Shown here: one piece after another, positions 33,735 to 41,541 of the stretch
How positions within the stretch are numbered: position 1 is the stretch's first letter
Layout: each line of letters begins with the position of its first letter
Assembly: GCA_045541255.1 (NCBI GenBank)
Contig: JAZQIU010000045.1
Coordinates: 3,580 to 67,579, forward strand
Length of the DNA stretch: 64,000 bases
From: UMGS1124 sp045541255
GTDB taxonomy: Bacteria > Bacillota_I > Bacilli_A > RF39 > UBA660
Direction of reading: 5' to 3'
The notes under the pieces: model-generated
What the model was told of the DNA's origin: nothing
What the model saw: only the letters and a program-made list of their open reading frames with translations
The model's database searches: none
Translations under genes and position numbers: made by a program

Positions 33735-33984
33735 AAAAATTCCTATGCGTACTTGTGTAGTTACAAAAGAAAAACTTCCTAAAAAAGAACTTATAAGAAT
33801 TGTACGTAATAAAGATGGGGAAGTAAGTGTTGATGAAACAGGTAAACAAAATGGTAAAGGTGTTTATTTAAAACGTGATTTAGAAGTTGTTAATAAAGCT
33901 AGAAGTAATAAATCTTTAAATAGATATTTAGAGTGTGAGGTTAATGATTCTATATATGAAGAATTACTTGAATTAATAAAATAA
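33727..33984 (+). CDS. rnpM: YlxR/RnpM family RNA-binding protein
   Basis: An 85-residue protein between nusA and infB, the conserved position of ylxR. Family marks are PMRTCVVTKEKLPKKELIRIV and the QNGKGVYLKRD loop. YlxR/RnpM binds RNase P RNA and modulates its activity in Bacillus. Start at ATG 33727, eight bases inside nusA, is preceded by AAGGAAAT; the in-frame ATG at 33709 has no SD. The neighbouring ylxQ (L7Ae-like) gene found in many Bacillota is missing here. Confidence 0.9.
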   Translation: MNKKIPMRTCVVTKEKLPKKELIRIVRNKDGEVSVDETGKQNGKGVYLKRDLEVVNKARSNKSLNRYLECEVNDSIYEELLELIK

Positions 33985-34001
33985 TAGAAAGAAGGTATTT
34001 T

Positions 34002-36113
34002 ATGACAGTAAAAGATTATGCTAATGAGTCTGGTTTTACAGTTCAAGAAGTATTAGAAAAATGTAGAGAGTTAGATATTAAATGTAATAATGCTGATGAT
34101 TATTTAGATGATGATGGAATTATTATGTTGGATAATTGCATGCATTTAATTAGTACTGAAACAGAAATGGATTATGAAGCGATAGATGAATTAGATGAAG
34201 CAGTTGAAAATATAATGTTAGATTCTAATTTAGCGACTAAAGAAAAAAACACTGTAGTAAAGAAACAAAAAGTAAAGAAAAAAGGCGTTAATGAAAATGC
34301 TAAGAGTGAGTATTTGAAAAATAAGAAAGCTATGTATAAGAACAAAGAAAAATTATCTACTAATGAGGTTGATGAAAATGTTGTTTTATACAAAGAAGGA
34401 ATGTCTTTAGGTGAACTTGCTAATGCATTAAATGTTTCTGCTGCTGAATTAATGAAGAAATTATTTAATATGGGTATGATGATTACTATTAATCAATCTA
34501 TAGATTTTGAAAATGCAGAAATAGTTTCATTAGAATATGGTAAAACTTTAAAAAGAGAAGAAACTCAAGATATTTCAAATTTTGAAGAATATGAAATAGT
34601 TGATAATGAAAATGATTTAGTTAATCGTCCTCCAGTTATAACTATTATGGGACATGTAGATCATGGTAAAACAAGTTTATTAGACTATATTAGAAATAGT
34701 CATGTGGTTGATAAAGAATTTGGTGGAATAACACAACATATTGGTGCATATCAAATTAATTATAATGATAATAAGATTACTTTTATAGATACTCCAGGAC
34801 ATGCTGCATTTACAGAAATGCGTGCTAGAGGAGCAAGTATAACAGATATAGTTATTATCATTGTCGCTGCAGATGATGGGGTTATGCCTCAAACTAAGGA
34901 AGCAATAGATCATGCTTTAGCAGCTAATGTTCCTATAGTAGTTGCAGTTAATAAAATTGATAAACCAGAAGCAAATGTTGAAAGAATTAAAACGCAAATG
35001 GCTGAACATAATATTACTCCTGAAGAATGGGGTGGAAATATACCATTTGTTGAAATTAGTGCAAAAACTGGTCAAGGTATAGATAATTTATTAGATACAT
35101 TATTAGCAATAAGTGAAATGGAAGAATTAAAAGCTAATCCAAATCGTTATGCAGTAGGTACTGTTATAGAATCTCGTGTTGATAAATCTATAGGTGGAGT
35201 TGCTACATTATTAATTCAAAATGGTACTTTAAGATTAGGTGATCCTATAGTTGTAGGTACTGCACATGGTAGAGTTAGAACATTTAAAAATGATTTAGGA
35301 GAAAATATTGTTGAAGCTGGTCCAAGTACTCCAGTTGAAATTACTGGTCTTTCAGATAATCCATCTGCTGGAGATAAATTTATGGCTTTTGAAACTGAAA
35401 AACTTGCTCGCGAAATTGCAGAAAAGAGATTAATTCAATCTAAAGCATCAATTAAGAAAGAAGTAGTTAACTTTGAAAATTTATTTGCTCAAATGCAATC
35501 AGGTGTTAAAGAAATTAATGTAGTTTTAAAATGTGATGTTCGAGGCTCAGAAGAAGCTGTTAAAAATGCGTTAGAAAAAATTGATGTTGAAGGTGTTAGA
35601 GTAAAAATTATAAGAAGTGGTATTGGAACTATTACTGAATCAGATATAGTTTTAGCGAATGCTAGTAATGCAATTGTAATTGGATTTAATGTTGTTCCTA
35701 GTGCAATAACTAAAGAAGTAGCTAAAGAATATAGCGTTGAATTAAGACTATATACTATTATTTATAAATTAGTTGAAGAAATGGAACTTGCTATGAAAGG
35801 TATGTTAGATCCTGAATATGAAGAACAAGTAATTGGTAGTGCTGAAGTTAGAAGAATATTTACATTCTCTAAAGTTGGTAAGATTGCTGGAGTTATGGTA
35901 ACAGATGGAATTATTAAATCAACTGCTAATGTTAGAGTTGTTCGTGATGGTGTTATCATATATGATGGTAAAGTTGGAAGTTTACAACGTGAAAAAGATT
36001 CTGTAAAAGAAGTTAAACGTGGATTCGAATGTGGTGTTACTATAGACGGATATAGTGATATTAAAGAACAAGATGTATTTGAATTCTATGAAAATGTTTT
36101 GGTAAAAAGATAA
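34002..36113 (+). CDS. infB: translation initiation factor IF-2
   Basis: GTPase that places initiator tRNA on the 30S subunit. The 703 residues include an N-terminal IF2_N helix bundle at the very start (VKDYANESGFTVQEVLEKC), a Lys-rich linker, a second IF2_N unit (SLGELANALNVSAAELMKKL, about 134-153), and the G domain with GHVDHGKTSL near 217, DTPGH and NKID, followed by domains II-IV. Ribosome site AGAAGG. A terminator and then a family B module follow, separating it from rbfA. Confidence 0.97.
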   Translation: MTVKDYANESGFTVQEVLEKCRELDIKCNNADDYLDDDGIIMLDNCMHLISTETEMDYEAIDELDEAVENIMLDSNLATKEKNTVVKKQKVKKKGVNENAKSEYLKNKKAMYKNKEKLSTNEVDENVVLYKEGMSLGELANALNVSAAELMKKLFNMGMMITINQSIDFENAEIVSLEYGKTLKREETQDISNFEEYEIVDNENDLVNRPPVITIMGHVDHGKTSLLDYIRNSHVVDKEFGGITQHIGAYQINYNDNKITFIDTPGHAAFTEMRARGASITDIVIIIVAADDGVMPQTKEAIDHALAANVPIVVAVNKIDKPEANVERIKTQMAEHNITPEEWGGNIPFVEISAKTGQGIDNLLDTLLAISEMEELKANPNRYAVGTVIESRVDKSIGGVATLLIQNGTLRLGDPIVVGTAHGRVRTFKNDLGENIVEAGPSTPVEITGLSDNPSAGDKFMAFETEKLAREIAEKRLIQSKASIKKEVVNFENLFAQMQSGVKEINVVLKCDVRGSEEAVKNALEKIDVEGVRVKIIRSGIGTITESDIVLANASNAIVIGFNVVPSAITKEVAKEYSVELRLYTIIYKLVEEMELAMKGMLDPEYEEQVIGSAEVRRIFTFSKVGKIAGVMVTDGIIKSTANVRVVRDGVIIYDGKVGSLQREKDSVKEVKRGFECGVTIDGYSDIKEQDVFEFYENVLVKR

Positions 36114-36140
36114 AAAGTTGTTTGTTAACAACTTTTTTTG
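36111..36140 (+). terminator. terminator after infB
   Basis: AAAGTTGTT with AACAACTTT around a short loop, then T run. It starts at the stop codon. Confidence 0.85.
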
Positions 36141-36159
36141 TATTGTTTTGTCAAATGAT

Positions 36160-36187
36160 TTGAAATAAATTATAGTTAGTTTATAAT
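36160..36187 (+). promoter_or_regulatory. promoter of peptide mRNA B1
   Basis: TTGAAA (36160-36165), 16-base spacer, TATAAT (36182-36187). Start is predicted at about 36194, at the 5' pairing arm. Confidence 0.75.
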
Positions 36188-36253
36188 AACTAACCGAACA
36201 TTCAATTAGTTAATGCCTGCCTCATACTTGAAAGATAGAAAGAGGTTTGATAT

Positions 36254-36340
36254 ATGAGTATAAAAAGTTTCTTGATAAAAGTACTTGATAGACTTATTAT
36301 CATTTTATCTTTAATCCTCCTACAAGGGTTTTGGAGATAA
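36254..36340 (+). CDS. 28-residue membrane peptide, putative type I toxin (family B)
   Basis: Amphipathic basic start MSIKSFLIKVLDR, hydrophobic helix LIIILSLILL and the end QGFWR. The copy at 45266-45352 encodes the identical peptide, while the DNA differs at two codons, both silent (TTG/TTA Leu7, GTA/GTG Val10). This shows selection on the peptide. Ribosome site AGAGGT, ten bases ahead. Known type I toxins share size and a basic hydrophobic character, but I recognise no sequence homologue. Confidence 0.8.
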   Translation: MSIKSFLIKVLDRLIIILSLILLQGFWR

Positions 36341-36420
36341 AAAAACGACATTAACCGATGGTTAATGTCTAACCCAATGAGGTAGACATTCAACTTGGAC
36401 ATTGAATGTTCTATCTTCAT
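36341..36420 (-). ncRNA. antisense RNA B1 (putative antitoxin)
   Basis: About 80-nt minus-strand RNA with two hairpins: a 5' one (ACATTCAA...TTGAATGT, 36409-36386) and a terminator GACATTAACC / GGTTAATGTC (36369-36347, loop ATC) ending in GT7. It covers the mRNA from just after the peptide stop to the 3' end. Confidence 0.78.
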
Positions 36421-36426
36421 AAGTTA

Positions 36427-36455
36427 ATTTTAACATATTATAAATATTGTGTCAA
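36427..36455 (-). promoter_or_regulatory. antisense RNA B1 promoter
   Basis: On the minus strand perfect TTGACA (36455-36450), 17-base spacer, TAAAAT (36432-36427). Confidence 0.8.
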
Positions 36456-36499
36456 AAAGTTATTAATGGTAAAATATAGATAGAAATGAGGGAAAAATC

Positions 36500-36850
36500 A
36501 TGAATCAAATTAAGTTAAAAAGAATTGCTTCTCAAATAATTAGAGAAGTTAGTGATATATTACAAAATGAAGCGAGAGACAGATTGATGCATACTATAAC
36601 AATTACTGGATGTGATGTTAGTAGTGATTTAGGATATGCTAAGATTTATTTTACTTGTGTTTTAGATATTGAAAAACGCGATATAGAACGCGAATTAGAA
36701 GAAGCTTCCGGATATATTAGAAGAGAGTTAGCAGAGAGAATAGATGTACGACATACTCCTAAATTAGTTTTTAAATTTGATGAATCAGTAGAATATGGTA
36801 ATCATATAGATAATATAATAGAAAAAATACATGATAAGGAAAATGTTTAG
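36500..36850 (+). CDS. rbfA: ribosome-binding factor A
   Basis: 30S maturation factor with a KH-like fold. 116 residues, normal. Family features: RIASQIIREVSDILQNEARD at the start, ITGCDVSSDLGYAKIYFTC, then SGYIRRELAERIDVRHTPKLVFKFDES. GAGGGAAAAATC precedes the ATG. Canonical order infB-rbfA-truB is kept despite the module inserted upstream. Confidence 0.95.
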   Translation: MNQIKLKRIASQIIREVSDILQNEARDRLMHTITITGCDVSSDLGYAKIYFTCVLDIEKRDIERELEEASGYIRRELAERIDVRHTPKLVFKFDESVEYGNHIDNIIEKIHDKENV

Positions 36851-36874
36851 TAATAAACATTTTTTTGGTAAGTT

Positions 36875-37714
36875 ATGAACGGTATATTAGTTGTTAACAA
36901 AGAAAAAGGATATACATCTCGTGATGTTGTTAATATAGTTTCTAAAGTTTTAAACACAAAAAAGATTGGACATACTGGTACTTTAGATCCTATTGCAGAA
37001 GGTGTATTGGTTTTAACTATTGGAAAATGTACTAAATTATGTGATTATTTAACTAGTAATTATAAAGAATATATTGCAGAATTTGAATTAGGATATGAAA
37101 CTGATACTTTAGATAATACAGGTAAAGTTTTAAAAACTATTGATAAACAAGTTAGTGAAGAAGATATTGTTAATGTTGTAAAAAGTTTTGTTGGTGAATA
37201 TAATCAAGAGGTCCCTAAATATAGTGCTGTGAAGATTAATGGTAGAAAATTATATGAGTATGCTAGAAATGAAGAAGAAGTGTCTTTGCCTAGTAGATTA
37301 GTTGATATTAAAAATGTTGAAGTGATAGATGTTGGTAAAGTTATTAAAATAAAGTGTATGGTTTCTAAAGGAACCTATATTAGAAGTTTAATAAGAGATA
37401 TAGGTTTAAAATTAGGTACTTATGCTACTATGACTAGTTTGTTGAGAACTATGCAAGGTGAGTTTTCTATAAATAATAGTTATAGCTTGGATGATATTAA
37501 AAACGGTAACTTTAAATTACTAAGTATAGAAGAACTATTTAAAGAATATCCTAAAATTTATTTAGATGAATATAGTTATAAAAAAGTATCTAATGGTTGT
37601 ATATTAGAGAATAATTATGATAGTGAATATATATTATTTTATTATCAAGATAATTTAGTTAGTATTTATAAATGTATTGAAAATAAAAAGATTAAACCAT
37701 TTATTATGTTTTAA
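36875..37714 (+). CDS. truB: tRNA pseudouridine-55 synthase
   Basis: Makes pseudouridine 55 in the T loop of tRNAs. The catalytic aspartate is Asp38 in KIGHTGTLDPIAEGVL. KYSAVKINGRKLYEYAR and SKGTYIRSLIRDIG are also typical. 279 residues with a divergent C-terminal end (about 60 residues). The ribosome site is weak (GGTAAG), and there is no room for a promoter after rbfA, so it is co-transcribed. Confidence 0.95.
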   Translation: MNGILVVNKEKGYTSRDVVNIVSKVLNTKKIGHTGTLDPIAEGVLVLTIGKCTKLCDYLTSNYKEYIAEFELGYETDTLDNTGKVLKTIDKQVSEEDIVNVVKSFVGEYNQEVPKYSAVKINGRKLYEYARNEEEVSLPSRLVDIKNVEVIDVGKVIKIKCMVSKGTYIRSLIRDIGLKLGTYATMTSLLRTMQGEFSINNSYSLDDIKNGNFKLLSIEELFKEYPKIYLDEYSYKKVSNGCILENNYDSEYILFYYQDNLVSIYKCIENKKIKPFIMF

Positions 37715-37722
37715 TCTTTTTT
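37685..37722 (+). terminator. terminator after truB
   Basis: AAAAAGATTAAA pairs with TTTAATCTTTTTT; the stem overlaps the truB stop and reaches the 3' end of the convergent gene at 37721. Confidence 0.8.
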
Positions 37723-38389
37723 ATATCTCTTCTTTATCAAATTTTGATTTTATTATAAATATTATTGTTGTTATTATTGTAAATATTATAACTATTACAA
37801 AGTTACTTGTTAAGTTAGTTATCATTTTATTAAATTCAGTTATTTTAAATACATCATTTATTGTTACATAACATAAAGTATCTAAAGCATATGGAATGAA
37901 CATTGCTAATGAAAAAGCTATAAATTTTTTTGTATATGGTTCCATTGCTTCATATAATATTAAAATTAATGTATGACTAAAATAATATAATAGTGTAAAT
38001 GATATTAAATTTAATATATTTGGATAGTATATTGGTTGATTATTTATTAAGAAATAATTTGGTGTTAAAACTTGTTTAAGTGCTAAGTCAACATCTCTTG
38101 AATAATAATTTCCTGGAATGCTATTAAATATAGAAATAATTAAATTAAATATTAAAAATATTAATGCAGTTTTTAAAATAACTTTATGAGTTTCTTTAAA
38201 ATTTGTTTTTTTACAAATTAATATTATAAATAGAAATGTAAATGGATATAGTAAGTTTGATAAACTAACTTCTAATACATTATTTGGTTCTATAAATATT
38301 GTTTTATATCTAAAAATACCACATATTATTATAAAAATAATTAATAAGTATGTGATAAATGTGTTTGTATTTTTACCCTTTTTATTCAT
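37721..38389 (-). CDS. polytopic membrane protein, unknown
   Basis: A 222-residue protein with about six hydrophobic helices and short loops. Start at 38389 follows AGGTGATAGT; an in-frame ATG nine codons upstream overlaps it. The general arrangement, including an 'ALDTLCYVTIND' segment in the fifth helix, is loosely like transporters of the VUT/YhhQ precursor-uptake type, but the match is too weak to name a substrate. It is convergent with truB. Confidence 0.65.
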   Translation of the reverse strand: MNKKGKNTNTFITYLLIIFIIICGIFRYKTIFIEPNNVLEVSLSNLLYPFTFLFIILICKKTNFKETHKVILKTALIFLIFNLIISIFNSIPGNYYSRDVDLALKQVLTPNYFLINNQPIYYPNILNLISFTLLYYFSHTLILILYEAMEPYTKKFIAFSLAMFIPYALDTLCYVTINDVFKITEFNKMITNLTSNFVIVIIFTIITTIIFIIKSKFDKEEI

Positions 38390-38480
38390 ACTATCACCTA
38401 TAATAAATATTAACATATTAATAATATTTAGTCTAGTTATTTTTCCAAATGTAATATATTGATAAGTTATGTCGATTGAC

Positions 38481-38508
38481 TTGATATTAAAATATTTTTC
38501 TTTATTAT
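38481..38508 (+). promoter_or_regulatory. promoter of peptide mRNA C
   Basis: TTGATA (38481-38486), 16-base spacer, TATTAT (38503-38508); start near the 5' arm at 38517. Confidence 0.55.
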
Positions 38509-38616
38509 AGTATCTCGAGCGTTAGGACCGGTGTCTACTATTTATACTTTGTGTTCTATCTTTCTTAATCTTTCTAGTGAGGAGTTTTGGTAAGTAGTAC
38601 GGAGGTGTTTATAGTT

Positions 38617-38739
38617 TTGTTAGAAGTAATTTTAACAATATTAAAAAGTCTACTTAGTAGACAAAATAAAAAGACATCAAAATCTATTGTTATCCAAATG
38701 GGTAAAATAGAGATTAATGTCAACAACCAAAAATTGTAG
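38617..38739 (+). CDS. 40-residue peptide, putative type I toxin (family C)
   Basis: An amphipathic hydrophobic head (LEVILTILKSLL) followed by a basic Lys/Ser/Asn tail ending NVNNQKL. Start codon uncertain: TTG 38617 lies 11 bases after GGAGG (38601-38605); an in-frame GTG at 38605 overlaps that SD. Longer and less hydrophobic than A and B. Stop codon TAG lies inside the 3' pairing arm. Without a second copy, coding is less certain than for A and B. Confidence 0.55.
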   Translation: MLEVILTILKSLLSRQNKKTSKSIVIQMGKIEINVNNQKL

Positions 38740-38763
38740 GCATTAAATTCCTAACGCTCTACT
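38666..38763 (-). ncRNA. antisense RNA C (putative antitoxin)
   Basis: About 98-nt minus-strand RNA ending in a long imperfect hairpin (38721-38706 with 38688-38673; GACATTAATC opening, two mismatches) followed by T5. Unlike A and B it overlaps the last part of the peptide gene itself. Confidence 0.6.
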
Positions 38764-38769
38764 AAATTA

Positions 38770-38797
38770 ATTATATCAAATATTTATTATAAATCAA
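38770..38797 (-). promoter_or_regulatory. antisense RNA C promoter
   Basis: On the minus strand TTGATT (38797-38792), 16-base spacer, TATAAT (38775-38770). Confidence 0.6.
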
Positions 38798-38861
38798 TAA
38801 AATAAAAGTTCTAGTAATTTTATTATAATTTTGTTATTATATAGTTGTTTTGGAGGTACTT

Positions 38862-40046
38862 ATGGAAAAAATAATAATTATTAAGTATGGTGAATTAACG
38901 ACAAAAAAAGATAATATAAATTATTTTTTATCTTGTTTAAAAGATAATATACGTAATTTTATTGGTAATGATGCTAGTATTAAATTTGATAGAGGAAGAA
39001 TGTTTATTACTAGTGAAGAAGAAAAGTATGAAGATATAATAAAAAAATTAAAATGTGTTTTTGGTATACATGAAATTAATTTGGGATATAAATTAGATAG
39101 TAATGATATTGAGACAATTGAAAATAATTTAAAAGAATTAATTCAATATAAGAGTTTTAAGACATTTAAAGTAGAAACTAAGAGAAGTTATAAAAATTAT
39201 CCTATGAATAGTATGGAAGTTAGTAGATATTTAGGTGGCGTAGTTTTAAAGACTATGAAAACAGTTAGTGTTGATGTACATAATCCTGAAGTTACTATAA
39301 ATATAGAAATAAGAGATAGAAGTTCATATATATATTTTGATAAAATTGAAGGTATAGGTGGATATCCTGTAGGTAGTTTAGGTAAAGGAATGTTAATGCT
39401 TAGTGGTGGGATAGATAGTCCTGTTGCTGGATATCTGGCTTTAAAACGTGGCGTTAGAATAGAAGGAGTTTATTTTGAGAGTCCTCCTCATACTAGTGAA
39501 GCAGCTAAAAATAAAGTAATGGAGTTAACTCGTAAACTTACAAATTATTCAGGATATGTTAAACTTCATGTTGTTAATTTTACTAATATTCAAGAAACTA
39601 TATATAAAAATGTACCTCATGAGTATTTAATAACTATTATGAGAAGAATGATGTATAGAATTAGTGAAAGATTAGCAAAGAGAAATAATTGTAAAGTAAT
39701 TATAAATGGAGAAAGTATAGGGCAAGTAGCAAGTCAAACTTTAACTAGTATGGCTAGTATTAATAGTGTAACAAATATGCCTGTTATAAGACCTGTTGCT
39801 TGTTTAGATAAATTAGAAATTATAGATATTGCTAAAAGAATAGATACATATGAAACAAGTATATTACCTTTTGAAGATTGTTGTACTATATTTGTACCTG
39901 AACATCCTGTAATTAATCCAGTATTAGAAAAATGTTTAGAGTATGAAAAATTAATAGATGTTGATAGTTTGATTAAAGAAGCTATAGATAATACAGAAAC
40001 TATAAGAATAGAAAATAAAGTTAAAGTTTTTGATGATGTATTATAG
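38862..40046 (+). CDS. thiI: tRNA 4-thiouridine synthase ThiI (two-domain form)
   Basis: Adenylates U8 of tRNA for thiolation. An N-terminal ferredoxin-like/THUMP region (about 1-165) is followed by the PP-loop LSGGIDSPVAGYLALKRG near residue 181, a GESIGQVASQTL segment and FEDCCTIFVP. 394 residues; it lacks the C-terminal rhodanese domain, as in most Bacillota, and therefore depends on a NifS-type desulfurase, probably the one at 10646. Start at ATG 38862 follows GGAGGT; an in-frame TTG at 38850 lies upstream of that SD. Confidence 0.94.
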   Translation: MEKIIIIKYGELTTKKDNINYFLSCLKDNIRNFIGNDASIKFDRGRMFITSEEEKYEDIIKKLKCVFGIHEINLGYKLDSNDIETIENNLKELIQYKSFKTFKVETKRSYKNYPMNSMEVSRYLGGVVLKTMKTVSVDVHNPEVTINIEIRDRSSYIYFDKIEGIGGYPVGSLGKGMLMLSGGIDSPVAGYLALKRGVRIEGVYFESPPHTSEAAKNKVMELTRKLTNYSGYVKLHVVNFTNIQETIYKNVPHEYLITIMRRMMYRISERLAKRNNCKVIINGESIGQVASQTLTSMASINSVTNMPVIRPVACLDKLEIIDIAKRIDTYETSILPFEDCCTIFVPEHPVINPVLEKCLEYEKLIDVDSLIKEAIDNTETIRIENKVKVFDDVL

Positions 40047-40081
40047 TTAATAAATGGTTCCATAATAGTAATGGTGATATT

Positions 40082-40249
40082 ATGGAATTAGAGAAAAAAA
40101 TTAATACTAAATTTAGTAATTTAAATCCGACTTGTATAAAAGATAATAATATGAATTGTGTTAATATATTTGATACAAGTTTAGGTGGTAAAAAGATTTT
40201 TGATGATGGATTTAAAAGTGTTACTAAGTTTAAGAGAAATTTTAAATAG
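40082..40249 (+). CDS. small hypothetical protein
   Basis: A 55-residue basic, soluble peptide with two cysteines (residues 18 and 26). GGTGAT six bases before the ATG matches the local ribosome-site pattern, and a terminator overlaps the stop codon, so translation is likely. It follows thiI by 35 bases. No family recognised. Confidence 0.6.
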   Translation: MELEKKINTKFSNLNPTCIKDNNMNCVNIFDTSLGGKKIFDDGFKSVTKFKRNFK

Positions 40250-40277
40250 AGAAATAAGTTTTTATCTCTCTTTTTTA
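40247..40277 (+). terminator. terminator after thiI and the small gene
   Basis: AGAGA with TCTCT plus flanking A/T pairs around an AT loop, then T6. Confidence 0.7.
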
Positions 40278-40278
40278 A

Positions 40279-40307
40279 TTGTTTTTGGTGTTGATTTAAT
40301 GTATAAT
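40279..40307 (+). promoter_or_regulatory. ackA promoter
   Basis: TTGTTT (40279-40284), 17-base spacer, TATAAT (40302-40307). Confidence 0.7.
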
Positions 40308-40331
40308 ACTTTTTAGAAGGAGCGATATTTT

Positions 40332-41528
40332 ATGAAAATATTAAGTGTTAATGCAGGTAGTTCTTCATTAAAATTTACATTATTTGAAATGCCTGCTGGA
40401 ATTGAATTAATTGGGGGATATTTTGAAAAGATTGGTTTAGAAGATAGTTTTTATTCTATAAAGATGAATGGTGAAAAAACTAAAAAGAGCGCTAAAGTTA
40501 GTAATCATGCTGATGCTGTTAAATTTTTAATTGATGAATTAATAGATAACAAAGTTATTAGTTCATTAGATGAATTAGATGGTGTTGGTCATAGATTAGT
40601 TCACGGTGGTGAAAAATATACTGATTCAGTAGTTATTAATGAAGATGTTATTAATACAGTAACTGAGTTAATACCTTTAGCGCCATTACATAATCCAGCA
40701 AACTTGACTGGTGTTAAGGCTTTTATGGATGTTTTAAAAGATACTCCAAATGTTGGTGTATTTGATACTGCTTTTCATCAAACTATGAAAAAAGAACAAT
40801 ATTTATATGGTGTTCCTTATAGTTGGTATGAAAATTATAAAGTTCGTAAATATGGATTTCATGGTACTAGTCATAAATTTATTACTAAAACTATGAAGGA
40901 AATGTTAGGTAAAGATGATGTTAATTTAATTATTTGTCATATTGGATCTGGTGGTTCTTTATGCGCTGTTAAAGATGGTAAGAGTTTTGATACTACAATG
41001 GGCTTTACTCCTAATGCTGGTATAATGATGGGAACTCGTTCTGGAGATATCGATTATTCATTAATACCTTATGTGATGAAGGAATCTGGTATGAGTTTAA
41101 CAGAAGTGGATAATATGTTAAATAAGCAAAGTGGTCTTCTTGGTGTAAGTGGTGTAAGTAGCGATTCAAGAGATATTGAAGAAGCTGTTGCAACTGGTAA
41201 TGAAGGTGCAATATTAGCTAATGAAATGTATGTAAACAAAATTGCTAAATATATAGCAGAATATTATGTTGAATTAAATGGTAAAGTAGATGCTTTAGTA
41301 TTAACTGCTGGTTTGGGTGAAAATGCTATAGAATTTAGAGAAAATTTATTAACTAGATTAGAGTGTTTAGGAATTAAATTAGATAAAGACGTTAATAATA
41401 CTATTGCAGGTTATAAGAGTGTTCAAAGTGGTATTATTAGTACTAATGATTCAGTTGTTCCTGTTTATGTAGTTCCAACTAATGAAGAATTAATGATTGC
41501 AACTGATACTTATGAATTAATAAAATAG
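40332..41528 (+). CDS. ackA: acetate kinase
   Basis: Converts acetyl phosphate and ADP to acetate and ATP, giving substrate-level ATP in fermentation. 398 residues with the family motifs NAGSSSLKF at residues 6-14, GHRLVHGGE, FDTAFHQTM, YGFHGTSHK and MGTRSGDID. AGAAGGAGCG is the ribosome site. No pta gene adjoins. It is followed closely by nrnA. Confidence 0.97.
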   Translation: MKILSVNAGSSSLKFTLFEMPAGIELIGGYFEKIGLEDSFYSIKMNGEKTKKSAKVSNHADAVKFLIDELIDNKVISSLDELDGVGHRLVHGGEKYTDSVVINEDVINTVTELIPLAPLHNPANLTGVKAFMDVLKDTPNVGVFDTAFHQTMKKEQYLYGVPYSWYENYKVRKYGFHGTSHKFITKTMKEMLGKDDVNLIICHIGSGGSLCAVKDGKSFDTTMGFTPNAGIMMGTRSGDIDYSLIPYVMKESGMSLTEVDNMLNKQSGLLGVSGVSSDSRDIEEAVATGNEGAILANEMYVNKIAKYIAEYYVELNGKVDALVLTAGLGENAIEFRENLLTRLECLGIKLDKDVNNTIAGYKSVQSGIISTNDSVVPVYVVPTNEELMIATDTYELIK

Positions 41529-41541
41529 AAAGTGTGAAAAT

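Larger units (their letters stand above)
36160..36455. repeat. type I toxin-antitoxin-like module, family B copy 1
   Basis: The gap between infB and rbfA contains this module, a direct repeat of 45171-45462 with high identity from the promoter to the antisense terminator. The ends of the peptide mRNA pair in two helices: GAACATTCAAT (36196-36206) with ATTGAATGTTC (36401-36411), and 36212-36223 with 36379-36390 (one mismatch, one G-U). Both promoters are near consensus. In copy B2 the mismatch becomes a Watson-Crick pair. Confidence 0.8.
38481..38797. other. type I toxin-antitoxin-like module, family C
   Basis: The gap between 38389 and thiI contains a third module with different peptide sequence but the same plan. 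mRNA ends pair as GAGCGTTAGGA (38517-38527) with TCCTAACGCTC (38749-38759), 11 perfect pairs, and TGTCTAC (38532-38538) with GTAGGCA (38736-38742), one G-U. The inner 3' arm shares GTAGGCATT with family B, and the antisense terminator begins GACATTAA in both, suggesting a common RNA ancestry for B and C. Confidence 0.68.

Noticed and set aside
36202..36420. 72-codon minus-strand open frame across module B1
   Set aside because: It runs through the antisense RNA hairpins and the peptide gene in reverse; it has no SD, and the second copy of the module does not keep the frame as one open frame. The RNA explanation accounts for the sequence better.
38640..38662. Hairpin GTCTACTTAGTAGAC inside the family C frame as a terminator
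   Set aside because: It has no T run after it on either strand and lies within the open frame; it may only be a local fold of the mRNA.
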